NCBI GenBank assembly: GCA_947627595.1
Contig: CANQWQ010000001.1
Span: forward strand, 124,001-188,000
Direction of reading: 5' to 3'
DNA: 64,000 nucleotides
From: an uncultured Clostridia bacterium
Lineage (GTDB): Bacteria; Bacillota; Clostridia; TANB77; CAG-508
In this document: piece after piece, positions 19,166-28,183 of the stretch
Layout: each line of letters starts with the position of its first letter
How positions within the stretch are numbered: the stretch's first letter is position 1
Translations under genes and position numbers: made by a program
Notes under the pieces: generated by a model
The model's input: only the letters and a program-made list of their open reading frames with translations
What the model was told of the DNA's origin: nothing
The model's database searches: none

Positions 19166-22100
19166 TTATTTACGTTTTGATTTACCAATTCTAACTTTTC
19201 TTCCAACTCTTTCATATCTAATATAAGATATTACTGACCAAGCAGTTGCAAGTGATATTCCAGAAATTAAAGCAATTTTTCTACCAGTGTGTGGTAATTT
19301 TTGATCTGTTATTGAATCATCTTTCTTTCCAGTATCTGTAGATTGACTTGGTTTTTTGTTATTATCACTTGGTTTATTTGTTCCAGGTTTTTCTTCTGGA
19401 TCTTGTTTTTCAGGAGTATCTGTTCCTGGTTCTTCTTTTTCGTCAGTTCCTGGAGTTTCATCATCACCTGGTTTTTGCTCTTCACTACTTCCTGGTTTTT
19501 TATCATTATCTGTTCCAGGTTTTTGTTCTTCACTAGGATTTTGTTGTTCTCCACTTCCTGGGTTTTCACCTTCGCTAGTTCCAGGGTTTTCTGTTTGTCC
19601 TGGATTGCTTGGATTATCATTATCACCAGTTCCTGGTTTATCTTCTTCTCCACCTGGATTTGATGGATTATCGTTATCTCCTGTTCCAGGGTTTTCTTGC
19701 TCACCTGGTGTTTGGCTAGGATTGTCACTATCTCCAGTTCCTGGAGTGTCTTGACCGCCTGGATTTTGTTCCTCTCCACCTGGAGTGGTTGTTCCTGGAT
19801 TTTGTTCTTCTTCACCAGGAGTAGTTGTTCCAGGATCATCATCACCAGTTCCTGGTTGTTCTTGACCTGATTGATTTGGATCTAATACAGGTCCATTTTG
19901 CATTGCATTGTTTGATGATGAATTAATCCAGCTAACAGTAGCTTTAATTGGTTCACCAACATTTCCAGCAAGATCTTTATATTCAAATGTAAAGTCACCA
20001 TTTTCTGTAAATGTATAAGTTTTTCCGCTCTCATTATATTCTGTATGCGGATTATTTGTAACTATAATTTCTTCGTCTGGCACTAATGTAGCAACAACTT
20101 CTCCATTAGTTAAGTCTGTTGTACTATATTTTATTGTAGCTGTTGGAGAAACTCTATCTATCCAAGTAACATTAGCTTCTGCGCTACCCTCATGACCTGT
20201 TGTTGTATTTTTAAACTTAAAAGTATATTTACCATTTTCAGTAAATGTAGCTGTCATCTTATCATCACTGATAGATATATGACTTTCACCTGTGTCACCG
20301 CTAATCATTTCAATTTCATCCATATCTGTACTGAAGTTTGTAACTGTAGCTTCAACATTTTTAGTTGTTGGCTCTGTTGTAGAGAATTCAACACTAGCTG
20401 TTGGATGTGGGTTTTTACTTAAGTTTTGGAATATATTAATCATTCTAGCAGTAAACCAATTTCCGTTTGTTCTATCTGCTACTATCTTAATATATTGAAC
20501 TTCTTGTTGAATACTTTCATCAACTATAAATGTTTTGATATTTTTAGGGTCTTTTCCAAAATCTGGATCATTTATGTTAGTTCCATAAGTTTGATCTTTT
20601 AATTCTGATAATTTTACCCAATCATCTTCTTCATTTAATTTTCCATAAACTGTTCCATCAACGATTTTTCCGTTTCCACCGCCAGCTGGAACAAATTCAA
20701 CAGATGATAAGTAGATTGGTCTATCAACTTTTATAACCATATATCTTTGTGTATCTTGACCATTCCAGTTTGAGTGGTATCTTGTATTATAGTTACCATC
20801 TATTGCTTTAGCTGCAGCTCCATCATGTCCTGGTTCTTCAGTTGAAACAGAATCTATTGATAAATGTGATACTGCAACATAGCTATTTGAATAATCTTTT
20901 TCACCTGCATCTGTAAAATCATATCTTACAGATTCACTAACTAATTTTGTACCTGTAGCTTTTTGTCTTATCTCTACACTAACATTTCCTCTAAGTTTTG
21001 GTTTTTCAGTTGAATATAAAGTCCATTCACTTTCTTGAGTTTCATTTGTCATAGCAACTGGAGCTATTTCACTATTAACAGTAACATAGCGCCATTCTGT
21101 GTGTTCAGTGTCAACTCCCAAAATTTGATTTTCTCTATCATTTGCATAAATATTGCTTGAAACTGTTTGTGGTAATATATCTATTTTATATAATGTGTCA
21201 TCTGAATAATCAGTTCCAACAATGTGAACATATATATCATTATCTGCTGTTATTTTAGCTAATTCTTCATCAGATAATTCTATTTCATTTTTATCTGTTA
21301 CTTCTTTATAATCATTTTTATTATAAGATTTTCCATCTAAAGTATAATCCCAACGAACTGTACTATCTTTAAATCTATCTGATAATTTTAAAACTCCAGC
21401 TTCAGCAGTTACTACTACTTTGTCTTCTTCTCCTTCTTTTTCAGCTTTAACAACTGTCTCAACTGTATCAAATGAGAATTTAGCAAGTTCAGTATCTGTT
21501 TGACCTAATAAGAATTTAGAAACAGCTTGAGTTATACTTGGTTGATATGTCCAGTTTGTATAATAATTTTTAATCTCTTGTTCAGTTGTTCCTTTTACAG
21601 GTCTAGTGTCTGTTGAGTTTTTCCAAGTAGTTCCTGTAGTTAATTCACTTGTTTGGAATAAAGTAAATTTAAATATTATTTTTATGTAATCTTCATCATT
21701 TTTATCGAAATCATTTTTAACTCTATTTGTTAAGTTATACATTGGTAATGGATATAATTTTAAAGCATCTCCGATTTCTTCAGCTAAATCTAAATATTGT
21801 TGATTTGTTTTAGTTCCATCTGCTTCATAAAGTTTAATAATTCCATACCAAGCATCTATATTAATAGGCATTACTTTTAAAGCTTCTCTATATAATTCCA
21901 TTTGTTTAGCTGTATCATCTGAGTAAGAGTTTGCTAAATATACATATCTCATTGATGCTGTATAATCATCAAAATTGTTTATAGCATCTTGTGCAAGTGG
22001 AACATATGAAGCAAGCCAACCTTCAGCATAATCATCATCACCCCAACCTAAAGGAGATCTTAATGATAATCTTTCAGTTTTTCCTGATTGACTCCATCCA

Positions 22101-23728
22101 CTAACATCATTATCTATATTCCAGTAACCATTTCCATCTTTATCTTGGCTATAATAAATTAAAGCAGCGTGTCCTGGTTGTGAAATAACTGATGATGGAA
22201 TTCCGTTAACACCTCTTATGTTAGAACCAATTTTTGAAATACCTCCACAAACGGCTCCACCTTCAATGTTCATCCATAATTTATAAAGTCCTGGTCTCCA
22301 AGTTACATGATATTTTGTAAATACTTCATTATATTTTTTATCATATTCAGCTTTACGGCTTTCATCATGAAAATCTGGATTAGCATAGTTTGGATCAGTA
22401 TATTTCATATATGGGTGTGGTGTTAAATAGCTTGAATATTTTTCTGGATTAGCATCTATTTTACTTTGAACGTATTCATTTAACCAAATTATTGATTCAT
22501 CATCAATAATATTGTTTAAAACGAAACGCATTTCTTCAACTTCTAAGCTTTCAAATAATTCTGTGAAGTCAACTTTTATTTCATCGCCTTCTTTTAAGGC
22601 TATAAATGCATCGTCATCATGTAATTGTTTGAAAAGTTCATAACGTTTTAATGCTGTTGATTGATTTTCTGGTGTATCTGTTTGCATCCATAAAGAAACT
22701 TGTGCAGAGTGTGTTAATGAAACAGTTATCATCATTTTTCTATATAAATCACTATATGTAATTTTTCCTGTTCTAGTTTTTCCTTCTTTATTCAAATCTT
22801 CTTTATGAGTTTGATATACTGAGTTTAAAGCTTTCATTGATGCAATATAGTTTCCGTCAGGTTCTCCACCATAAACATATAATTTCATATTTTGTAAACT
22901 AGTCATTAACCAACTAACTGTATCTTTATATTGTTCATCACAATTTACGAAATCTACTAAAACATCATATCCAAAATTATTTACAAATTCTCTTTGTAAA
23001 AGAGTAAGCTCATATGTTTCTGTATTTGTTTGTTTATTATCAACCATAGATTTTAATTCTTCATCATATTTTTCTACTGTTTTGATGAAATCTACTGGTT
23101 TAGCTTCTTCTTCAACATAATCATTTTTTAATAATTTTGCATCAGCAAATACTGTTTCATCATACCATTCAGCCCACCAAGCATCAGAGTTGCTATGTGT
23201 AACTAATTTTAAAAATCTAGCATTATTTAATTCAACTCTAATTTGCTCAGCAACTGACCAGCCATAGAAAACATGATTTGTTATATCTTGTTTTGTCCAA
23301 GTTTGGCCGTCATTTGAAGTATATACTTCAAATCTAGCTCCAGTGTTGTAATAATTACTTTGCTCGCTGATATCTACACCAACATATGCTGTGAAGTAAT
23401 CATATCCACTGTAGTTTTGTAAATCATATACAACTTCAGATGTAGCCCATGCTGTTATACCTTTAACGAAAGATTTTGTTTGATTTTCACCAATTTTTAA
23501 AGTGATTATTTTATCACTATCATTTCCATCTTTCTTTAGAATATGGCCACTAGCCATCTTAGTTCTTTCTGTATCATTGTCTATATCTGATAAATAAAGC
23601 TTTCCATTGGCAGCTAAAGATTTATTAGATATAAACCCTGTCAAAATTAACGCAAAAATAAAGCAAAAAAACAACTTAATTAAAAAGTTAAGTTTTGCTT
23701 TGTCAAGTGTTAAATTTTTTCTCCCCAT
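19166..23728 (-). CDS. Giant LPxTG surface protein with carbohydrate-binding and transglutaminase-like domains
   Basis: 1520 residues from the ATG at 23728 (GGAGG upstream). Domains in order: signal peptide (~10-40); NPCBM-like module (~45-200); a helical region; a cysteine-peptidase or transglutaminase-like core with Cys in GGAVCGGIS, His in QPGHAALIYY and Asp in GYWNIDNDVSG; helical repeats; a discoidin (F5/8 type C) module near 960-1080 (NYNTRYHSNWNG); two Ig-like modules with TATVKYSTT-like starts; a Pro/Gly/Asn/Asp-rich repeat stalk (PGTGDNDNPSNPG units); and LPHTG, a membrane segment and a basic tail for sortase anchoring. A host glycan-binding adhesin or wall-modifying enzyme is inferred. 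It is the first gene at the right end of the element, with its own promoter. Confidence 0.9.
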   Translation of the reverse strand: MGRKNLTLDKAKLNFLIKLFFCFIFALILTGFISNKSLAANGKLYLSDIDNDTERTKMASGHILKKDGNDSDKIITLKIGENQTKSFVKGITAWATSEVVYDLQNYSGYDYFTAYVGVDISEQSNYYNTGARFEVYTSNDGQTWTKQDITNHVFYGWSVAEQIRVELNNARFLKLVTHSNSDAWWAEWYDETVFADAKLLKNDYVEEEAKPVDFIKTVEKYDEELKSMVDNKQTNTETYELTLLQREFVNNFGYDVLVDFVNCDEQYKDTVSWLMTSLQNMKLYVYGGEPDGNYIASMKALNSVYQTHKEDLNKEGKTRTGKITYSDLYRKMMITVSLTHSAQVSLWMQTDTPENQSTALKRYELFKQLHDDDAFIALKEGDEIKVDFTELFESLEVEEMRFVLNNIIDDESIIWLNEYVQSKIDANPEKYSSYLTPHPYMKYTDPNYANPDFHDESRKAEYDKKYNEVFTKYHVTWRPGLYKLWMNIEGGAVCGGISKIGSNIRGVNGIPSSVISQPGHAALIYYSQDKDGNGYWNIDNDVSGWSQSGKTERLSLRSPLGWGDDDYAEGWLASYVPLAQDAINNFDDYTASMRYVYLANSYSDDTAKQMELYREALKVMPINIDAWYGIIKLYEADGTKTNQQYLDLAEEIGDALKLYPLPMYNLTNRVKNDFDKNDEDYIKIIFKFTLFQTSELTTGTTWKNSTDTRPVKGTTEQEIKNYYTNWTYQPSITQAVSKFLLGQTDTELAKFSFDTVETVVKAEKEGEEDKVVVTAEAGVLKLSDRFKDSTVRWDYTLDGKSYNKNDYKEVTDKNEIELSDEELAKITADNDIYVHIVGTDYSDDTLYKIDILPQTVSSNIYANDRENQILGVDTEHTEWRYVTVNSEIAPVAMTNETQESEWTLYSTEKPKLRGNVSVEIRQKATGTKLVSESVRYDFTDAGEKDYSNSYVAVSHLSIDSVSTEEPGHDGAAAKAIDGNYNTRYHSNWNGQDTQRYMVIKVDRPIYLSSVEFVPAGGGNGKIVDGTVYGKLNEEDDWVKLSELKDQTYGTNINDPDFGKDPKNIKTFIVDESIQQEVQYIKIVADRTNGNWFTARMINIFQNLSKNPHPTASVEFSTTEPTTKNVEATVTNFSTDMDEIEMISGDTGESHISISDDKMTATFTENGKYTFKFKNTTTGHEGSAEANVTWIDRVSPTATIKYSTTDLTNGEVVATLVPDEEIIVTNNPHTEYNESGKTYTFTENGDFTFEYKDLAGNVGEPIKATVSWINSSSNNAMQNGPVLDPNQSGQEQPGTGDDDPGTTTPGEEEQNPGTTTPGGEEQNPGGQDTPGTGDSDNPSQTPGEQENPGTGDNDNPSNPGGEEDKPGTGDNDNPSNPGQTENPGTSEGENPGSGEQQNPSEEQKPGTDNDKKPGSSEEQKPGDDETPGTDEKEEPGTDTPEKQDPEEKPGTNKPSDNNKKPSQSTDTGKKDDSITDQKLPHTGRKIALISGISLATAWSVISYIRYERVGRKVRIGKSKRK

Positions 23729-23799
23729 AAAAACCTCCATTATTCTTAAAATATCTATATTTTCACTCGTTTGTTAGCCGAGTTTAACTTCTGGTTAAC

Positions 23800-23828
23800 A
23801 TTATAGCATAGAACCTGCAAGTTGTAAA
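23800..23828 (-). promoter_or_regulatory. Promoter of the surface protein gene
   Basis: Minus strand TTTACA (23823-23828), 17-bp spacer, TATAAT (23800-23805). Confidence 0.8.
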
Positions 23829-23866
23829 CATTTTTTTAATATTTTTTACCAATTTTTTACAAAATT

Positions 23867-25589
23867 TTAATATTTTAAAATTTGTTCTAAAATTATCCAA
23901 GCACCTCCTTGGTGTCCCCCTTCACCTGTCGGATTGTATAAAGTCACTAAAATAGCCACTTTTGGATCTTCTATTGTAGCAACTCCTATAAATGAAGTTA
24001 CATATTTTCCAGTATTTACTCCATCTTCAGATGTACCAGTTTTTCCTCCTATTGAATAGCCTTCAACTTTCGCATTTTTTCCAGTTCCTTCTGAAACAAC
24101 AGAATTCATCATACTTAAAACTGTTTCAGCTGTTTTTTCAGAAATAACCTGCTCACCAAATTTAGGCTCTATTTCTGTTTCTTTTTTAGTCTCAGAATCT
24201 GTAATTTTCTTAACAAGTCTTGGATAAACATATTTTCCTTTATTGGCAATAGTTGAAACCATTGTTATCATTTGAATTGGTGTAACTTCGAATCTTTGAC
24301 CAAATGAAATTGTAGCAAGTTCTACTGGTCCAACTTTTTCCTCTTTTAAAAATATACTTCCAGCTTCACCATAAATATCAATTCCAGTTTTTCTTAAGAA
24401 GCCAAATTTTTCTAAATATTCATAATACTTTGAAACTCCTATTTTTTGTCCAAGTCCTATAAAAACTGGATTACAAGAATTCATTAGAGCTTGCCTTAAA
24501 GATTCACTTCCATGTGGTCTATAATATCTCCAACACTTTATTCTAACTCCTGCGATTTCAATTCCGCCTGAACAACAAAATTCTCCTTGATTATCAGGTC
24601 CTGAAACTATTCCTTCTTCTAATGCACTTGAAGCAGTTACTAATTTAAAACAAGAACCTGGCTCATATGTATCTGAAATTGCTTTATTTCTCCACTTTGC
24701 TTGAAGAATTTTAGTCTTTTCACTTTGATTTAAATCTTCGCTGTTTTCTATTTTATATGGCTCATTTAAATCATAATCAGGATAATTCGCCATTGCCAAA
24801 ATATCGCCATTTTGAGGATTCATTAAAATTATAGATGCTCCATCTGTACATTTGTTGTCAATACAGGCTTCTTCAATATATTTTTCAACTATTGATTGAA
24901 TATTCATATCTATTGTCAAAGTGAGGTTATCTCCCGAAATTGGATCAATATGCTCTTCTCCATCTGTTCCTATGTCTTCTCCTTTAGCATTTTGAGCTCT
25001 ATCAATATACCCATTTTTTCCTTTCAAGATTTCATCATATTTTGCTTCTATTCCATCTAATCCTTGATTATCACTACCACAAAAACCAATAACATGTGAT
25101 GCTAAGCTCCCATAAAGATAATATCTTTTAGTATCTTCATCAATATTTATTCCGTGCTAAAATATCATTTTGCTCACACCAGATTCTAAGTTTATCTGTG
25201 AGCTCTTTTGGCTGTTTTTTAGCGATATTTACAACAGACACATTTTGATTTAATTTTCCTAAAACTTTATCATATTCTAATGAAAAAATCTCTGTTAGAG
25301 CTCTTGCTACTTTTTCTTTATTTTCCTGTGAAATTTTAATTGGATTTACATTAACTGTATAAACAGTGCTACTATTTGCTAAAACATTTCCATTGCAATC
25401 ATAGATAATTCCCCTATTTGCTGGAATTTTTCTACTATTATTTAATTGTTCAAGTGCTTTAGCCGAATATTCTTCTCCTTTCAAAAATTGAACATATCCA
25501 ATTTTTATTGAAATTATCATAAAGCCAATGAAAAATAAAATAAGTTCTATTCTCATTTTTTTCTTCATTTTCAAATTGCTATTACCCAT
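23867..25589 (-). CDS. Class B penicillin-binding protein (FtsI/SpoVD-like), element-derived C-terminus, one CGG +1 site
   Basis: Division transpeptidase that cross-links septal peptidoglycan with FtsW. It has one N-terminal membrane segment (~12-32), a dimerisation domain, and the transpeptidase motifs SCFK (YEPGSCFKLV), SCN (MNSCNPVF) and KTG (GGKTGTSED). The frame breaks at codon 146 (CGG 25152-25154); skipping the C gives ILAGINIDEDTKRYY and 574 codons. The natural end HQGGGVAAPIAG is cut after HQGG by the element, which supplies AWIILEQILKY and a stop, so the protein is 573 rather than 581 residues and probably still works. Its Shine-Dalgarno sits inside a hairpin arm (25597-25619). Confidence 0.92.
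23891..23906 (+). repeat. Right element end: inverted repeat AATTATCCAAGC plus ACCT core
   Basis: AATTATCCAAGC (23891-23902) is the exact inverse of the left-end repeat, and ACCT (23903-23906) duplicates the core at 12539-12542. Confidence 0.8.
25152..25154 (-). other. In-frame CGG +1 site, pbp codon 146
   Basis: Coding strand reads GCA CGG AAT AAA; skipping the C gives GCA GGA ATA AAT (AGIN) and joins the N-terminal domain to the transpeptidase domain. Confidence 0.9.
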
Positions 25590-25596
25590 AAAAAAT

Positions 25597-25642
25597 CACC
25601 TAATAAATATTATTAGGCGATTTATAGTTTATGAATTTATTT
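25597..25642. repeat. 46-bp direct repeat, copy A, with hairpin in the pbp leader
   Basis: 44 of 46 bases match copy B at 28138-28183. It contains CACCTAATA / TATTAGGCG, a 9-bp stem (one wobble or mismatch). On the minus strand the 3' arm holds TTAGGTG, the likely ribosome site of pbp. Confidence 0.85.
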
Positions 25643-25670
25643 CATTATAAAGTTATTTAATAATAATTTA

Positions 25671-25699
25671 TTGACAAAATTATGGCTAAATAATAAAAT
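25671..25699 (+). promoter_or_regulatory. Promoter of the island genes
   Basis: TTGACA (25671-25676), 17-bp spacer, TAAAAT (25694-25699). This makes the TTG at 25671 part of the -35 box, not a start codon. Confidence 0.8.
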
Positions 25700-25736
25700 T
25701 TTATATGAAAAACAAAAGCAAAGGTATTTGATATTT

Positions 25737-27653
25737 ATGAATGCAAGTCAATTTAATATATATGATGTAGTAGAATCTTTAATGCAAGATTTACAAAAAA
25801 ACGTTCCCTTTACATACACTATTGATAATAAAGATAAAACTGCTGGTGGTTCATATGAAGATAAAGGAAATTTACAAGACGGTAGAAATCATTTGATACA
25901 CATATTTATTGGAGATGAAGATGAATATGTACAAGATGGAATTGTTAATGAAAAAAAATTAGTAGGATTAATATCTACAATTCTTCATGAATACAGACAT
26001 TTAGAACAAGTTGAAAGATACAAATATAATCCAGATTTTTCAAAACTTTCAGTTAATATTGCTAGACTGTTTGCAATACAAGTAAATGGTTTTGCAAATT
26101 ACTATTTTGAAAATTATAGAAATGATCCAAAAGAACTAGACGCAACTAAATATGGTTTTGAAGGAGCAATAAAATATGTAAAAGAACACTATCCAGAGAT
26201 TGATGTAGAAAAAGCAATAGTTGAATATGTTAATGATTATATACAAGAAGATAGAAATAACGAATATGGCTTTCATATGTTTGACGAAAATATGAGTCAT
26301 ACAACTGAAGAAATTATAAAACAGTTACAAGAAAGATTAGCTAACCCAACAAGAGTTCCTTTAACGCAAGTTTGTGATGGTTATGTTGAAGATGATATAT
26401 TATATAAGGTCATATCAACAGATGAATTTATTAAAAAATACGAAAGTTGTAAAACTGCTGAAGAAAAAGATGCATTAATATTTGCAGAAATTTTGAGATT
26501 GCATCCAGAAATATTAAATGATTTTCCAGTTTTAGAAAATCAAATAAATAATAAAAATAAAAGCAAACCTGCCGTAGAAGTAAAAAGAGAAAAAGGTGCT
26601 GATTTTGAAAAAACTACTAGGTTTTTAAACGGCATAGAGATTAATTCTACTAAAGAATTTGAAGATGGTAGTTATTCAAACCAATCTCGAGTTTTTGTAA
26701 AACATAACAATACAGATATAACAACATCAAGTAATTTTATAAATTATACATCATATAAACAAGAATATAATGCAAAAACAAAAACTTATACAGATAAAAC
26801 ACAATCTCCATTAATTGATAGCAATGGAAATGTAATTGGCGAACAAGAATGTATTGAAATACTTGATTCGGAAAATGGAATTAGGCAAATAAATATATTT
26901 TCCACTATTGAAGAGTCAAATGGCAATTATTATCAATTAGAACAAAGTACTATAGCAAAAGGCGCTGAAATCTCTGAAGAAGTTTGGAGCCTAACTGTAG
27001 ATAATAAATTAGCTAATAGTAAAGAAGAAATTAAATATACAAATAAAGATGGAAGAGAAACATATATTTACATGGAAAATGGTGTTATTGGAACTAAAGT
27101 AACAAAAACTGATAGAGGTACAACTATAGACATTTATAAAGATGGACAGCCTTATGAAACTTACGAATATGACAGAGATGGAAACGCACTATTGCAAATG
27201 GCTGGATTAGAAAAGCTTCCAGATAATTATGTAAAATCCTGTTTTGAAGTTGCAATTCCTGATTATGAAGTTATTCTTCATGAAGAACCAGAAGAAATTT
27301 ATGCGATTGATGAAGCAGGGCAAGCTGAGCAAGAAGCTAAACCTATAGAAGTTTCCACTCAAAATTTGGGAAAAGAAACTTTAGATAAATCAAAAGATGT
27401 AAATGCAGTTGATGACGTCCAAAGTCAAATGTATAAACATATAAAAGAACATTTTACTGAAAAAGGACAACCTCAAAATTCTACTAAAGGTAAGGAATCA
27501 CATACTAAGACAGCAACAGATGAATTAGTAGATGAAATTTTATATAATTTTGAAAATAATATAGATGATGATCCACCTACTCCAAAAAATTCAAAAAAAG
27601 ATGATCACAAAGTCGAAAAAGGTGATAATGATTACATTGATCACATTATGTAA
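25737..27653 (+). CDS. Zincin-like protein with repeat C-terminus, unknown family
   Basis: 638 residues from the ATG at 25737 (AAAGG upstream); the longer frame to 25671 would overlap the promoter. Residues ~60-180 resemble a metallopeptidase: STILHEYRHLEQVERYK contains HEYRH (HExxH), with Glu in DPKELDATKYG as a possible third ligand. The C-terminal half is a beta-rich region with motifs such as TKEFEDGSYSNQSR and YKDGQPYETYEYDRDGNAL, like antigen or toxin repeat modules, then an acidic Lys-rich tail. No signal peptide or membrane segment, so cytoplasmic or released by another route. Paired with the 146-residue gene. Confidence 0.65.
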   Translation: MNASQFNIYDVVESLMQDLQKNVPFTYTIDNKDKTAGGSYEDKGNLQDGRNHLIHIFIGDEDEYVQDGIVNEKKLVGLISTILHEYRHLEQVERYKYNPDFSKLSVNIARLFAIQVNGFANYYFENYRNDPKELDATKYGFEGAIKYVKEHYPEIDVEKAIVEYVNDYIQEDRNNEYGFHMFDENMSHTTEEIIKQLQERLANPTRVPLTQVCDGYVEDDILYKVISTDEFIKKYESCKTAEEKDALIFAEILRLHPEILNDFPVLENQINNKNKSKPAVEVKREKGADFEKTTRFLNGIEINSTKEFEDGSYSNQSRVFVKHNNTDITTSSNFINYTSYKQEYNAKTKTYTDKTQSPLIDSNGNVIGEQECIEILDSENGIRQINIFSTIEESNGNYYQLEQSTIAKGAEISEEVWSLTVDNKLANSKEEIKYTNKDGRETYIYMENGVIGTKVTKTDRGTTIDIYKDGQPYETYEYDRDGNALLQMAGLEKLPDNYVKSCFEVAIPDYEVILHEEPEEIYAIDEAGQAEQEAKPIEVSTQNLGKETLDKSKDVNAVDDVQSQMYKHIKEHFTEKGQPQNSTKGKESHTKTATDELVDEILYNFENNIDDDPPTPKNSKKDDHKVEKGDNDYIDHIM

Positions 27654-27674
27654 AAATACAAAGGAAGTGATAAT

Positions 27675-28115
27675 ATGGTAACTGCTGAATATAAATTAGC
27701 ATATAGTGAGGTTTTAGAAATATTAAATTATATTTCTAAAGAGGACTTTAACAAAATACCATCATATATAATAGAAATGTTAAAAGCAAATTCTGATAAC
27801 GAAAACGGTTTTAAATATAATCCTGAAAAGACATTAAAAGAACAAAATGTTTCAGAACTAGCAAGAACAATAATAGCAATTCTATTTAGAAACTATTGGG
27901 CAACACCTGAACAAAAAAATAACATTTTACTTTTCCAAAAAAACGAACGCGAAAAAATTAAACAAGAAAAATATAATCCTAATAATTTATTCAAGCAATC
28001 TCAACAGTCTCAAAGTCTTAATGAAAATCAAATTGAAAATACTGCTATGATAGAATATAAAGAATCTTTATTCAAAAAAATCTTAATAAAAATTAAAAAC
28101 TTTTTTCGTAAATAG
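27675..28115 (+). CDS. Small conserved-looking protein, unknown
   Basis: 146 residues: a helical N-terminal domain (YSEVLEILNYISKEDFNKIP) with FRNYWATPEQKNNIL, then a Gln/Asn-rich linker and a basic C-terminus (LIKIKNFFRK). The N-terminal block resembles a recurrent clostridial hypothetical family as far as I recall, with no known function. It lies 21 bp after the zincin-like gene with GGAAGTG upstream, so one operon; an accessory or immunity role to its neighbour is possible but unproven. Confidence 0.6.
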   Translation: MVTAEYKLAYSEVLEILNYISKEDFNKIPSYIIEMLKANSDNENGFKYNPEKTLKEQNVSELARTIIAILFRNYWATPEQKNNILLFQKNEREKIKQEKYNPNNLFKQSQQSQSLNENQIENTAMIEYKESLFKKILIKIKNFFRK

Positions 28116-28137
28116 TTAATATTATTATAAAATAAAA

Positions 28138-28183
28138 CACCTAATAAATATTATTAGGTGATTTTTAGTTTATGAATTTATTT
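28138..28183. repeat. 46-bp direct repeat, copy B, with hairpin after ftsL
   Basis: Matches copy A at 25597-25642 except for two bases. The hairpin CACCTAATA / TATTAGGTG is perfect here and can act as a terminator for ftsL or for the convergent island genes. Confidence 0.85.

Larger units (their letters stand above)
12543..23902. mobile_element. 11.36-kb integrated element in the 3' end of pbp
   Basis: The element interrupts pbp: the N-terminal coding part ends at 23903, and the C-terminal 19 codons lie at 12479-12538. Its ends are 12-bp perfect inverted repeats flanked by a direct ACCT. Removing the segment plus one ACCT restores pbp in frame. It carries rubredoxin, flavodiiron protein, a DHHW/MBOAT/DUF4358 operon, a large serine recombinase with a tiny leader ORF, and a 1520-residue LPxTG protein, all on the minus strand. 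The recombinase is the only integrase candidate, but it lies in the middle rather than at an end. No conjugation or replication genes were seen. Confidence 0.82.
25643..28137. mobile_element. 2.5-kb two-gene island between ftsL and pbp
   Basis: In the standard cluster ftsL is followed directly by pbp. Here two genes on the opposite strand lie between, bounded by 46-bp near-identical direct repeats, so insertion of this unit duplicated the ftsL-pbp junction. No recombinase is encoded; the mechanism is unknown. Confidence 0.7.

Noticed and set aside
19343..19754. Plus-strand reading frames opposite the Pro/Gly-rich stalk
   Set aside because: They are antisense images of a repeat-rich coding region with no ribosome sites.
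12543..23902. The 12-bp inverted repeats as ends of an invertible DNA switch
   Set aside because: Inversion would not rejoin the two pbp pieces, while simple removal with one ACCT restores the gene exactly; insertion is the better explanation.
25671..25736. TTG at 25671 as the start of the zincin-like protein
   Set aside because: It is the first part of a consensus -35 box with TAAAAT 17 bp on; the ATG at 25737 has a ribosome site.
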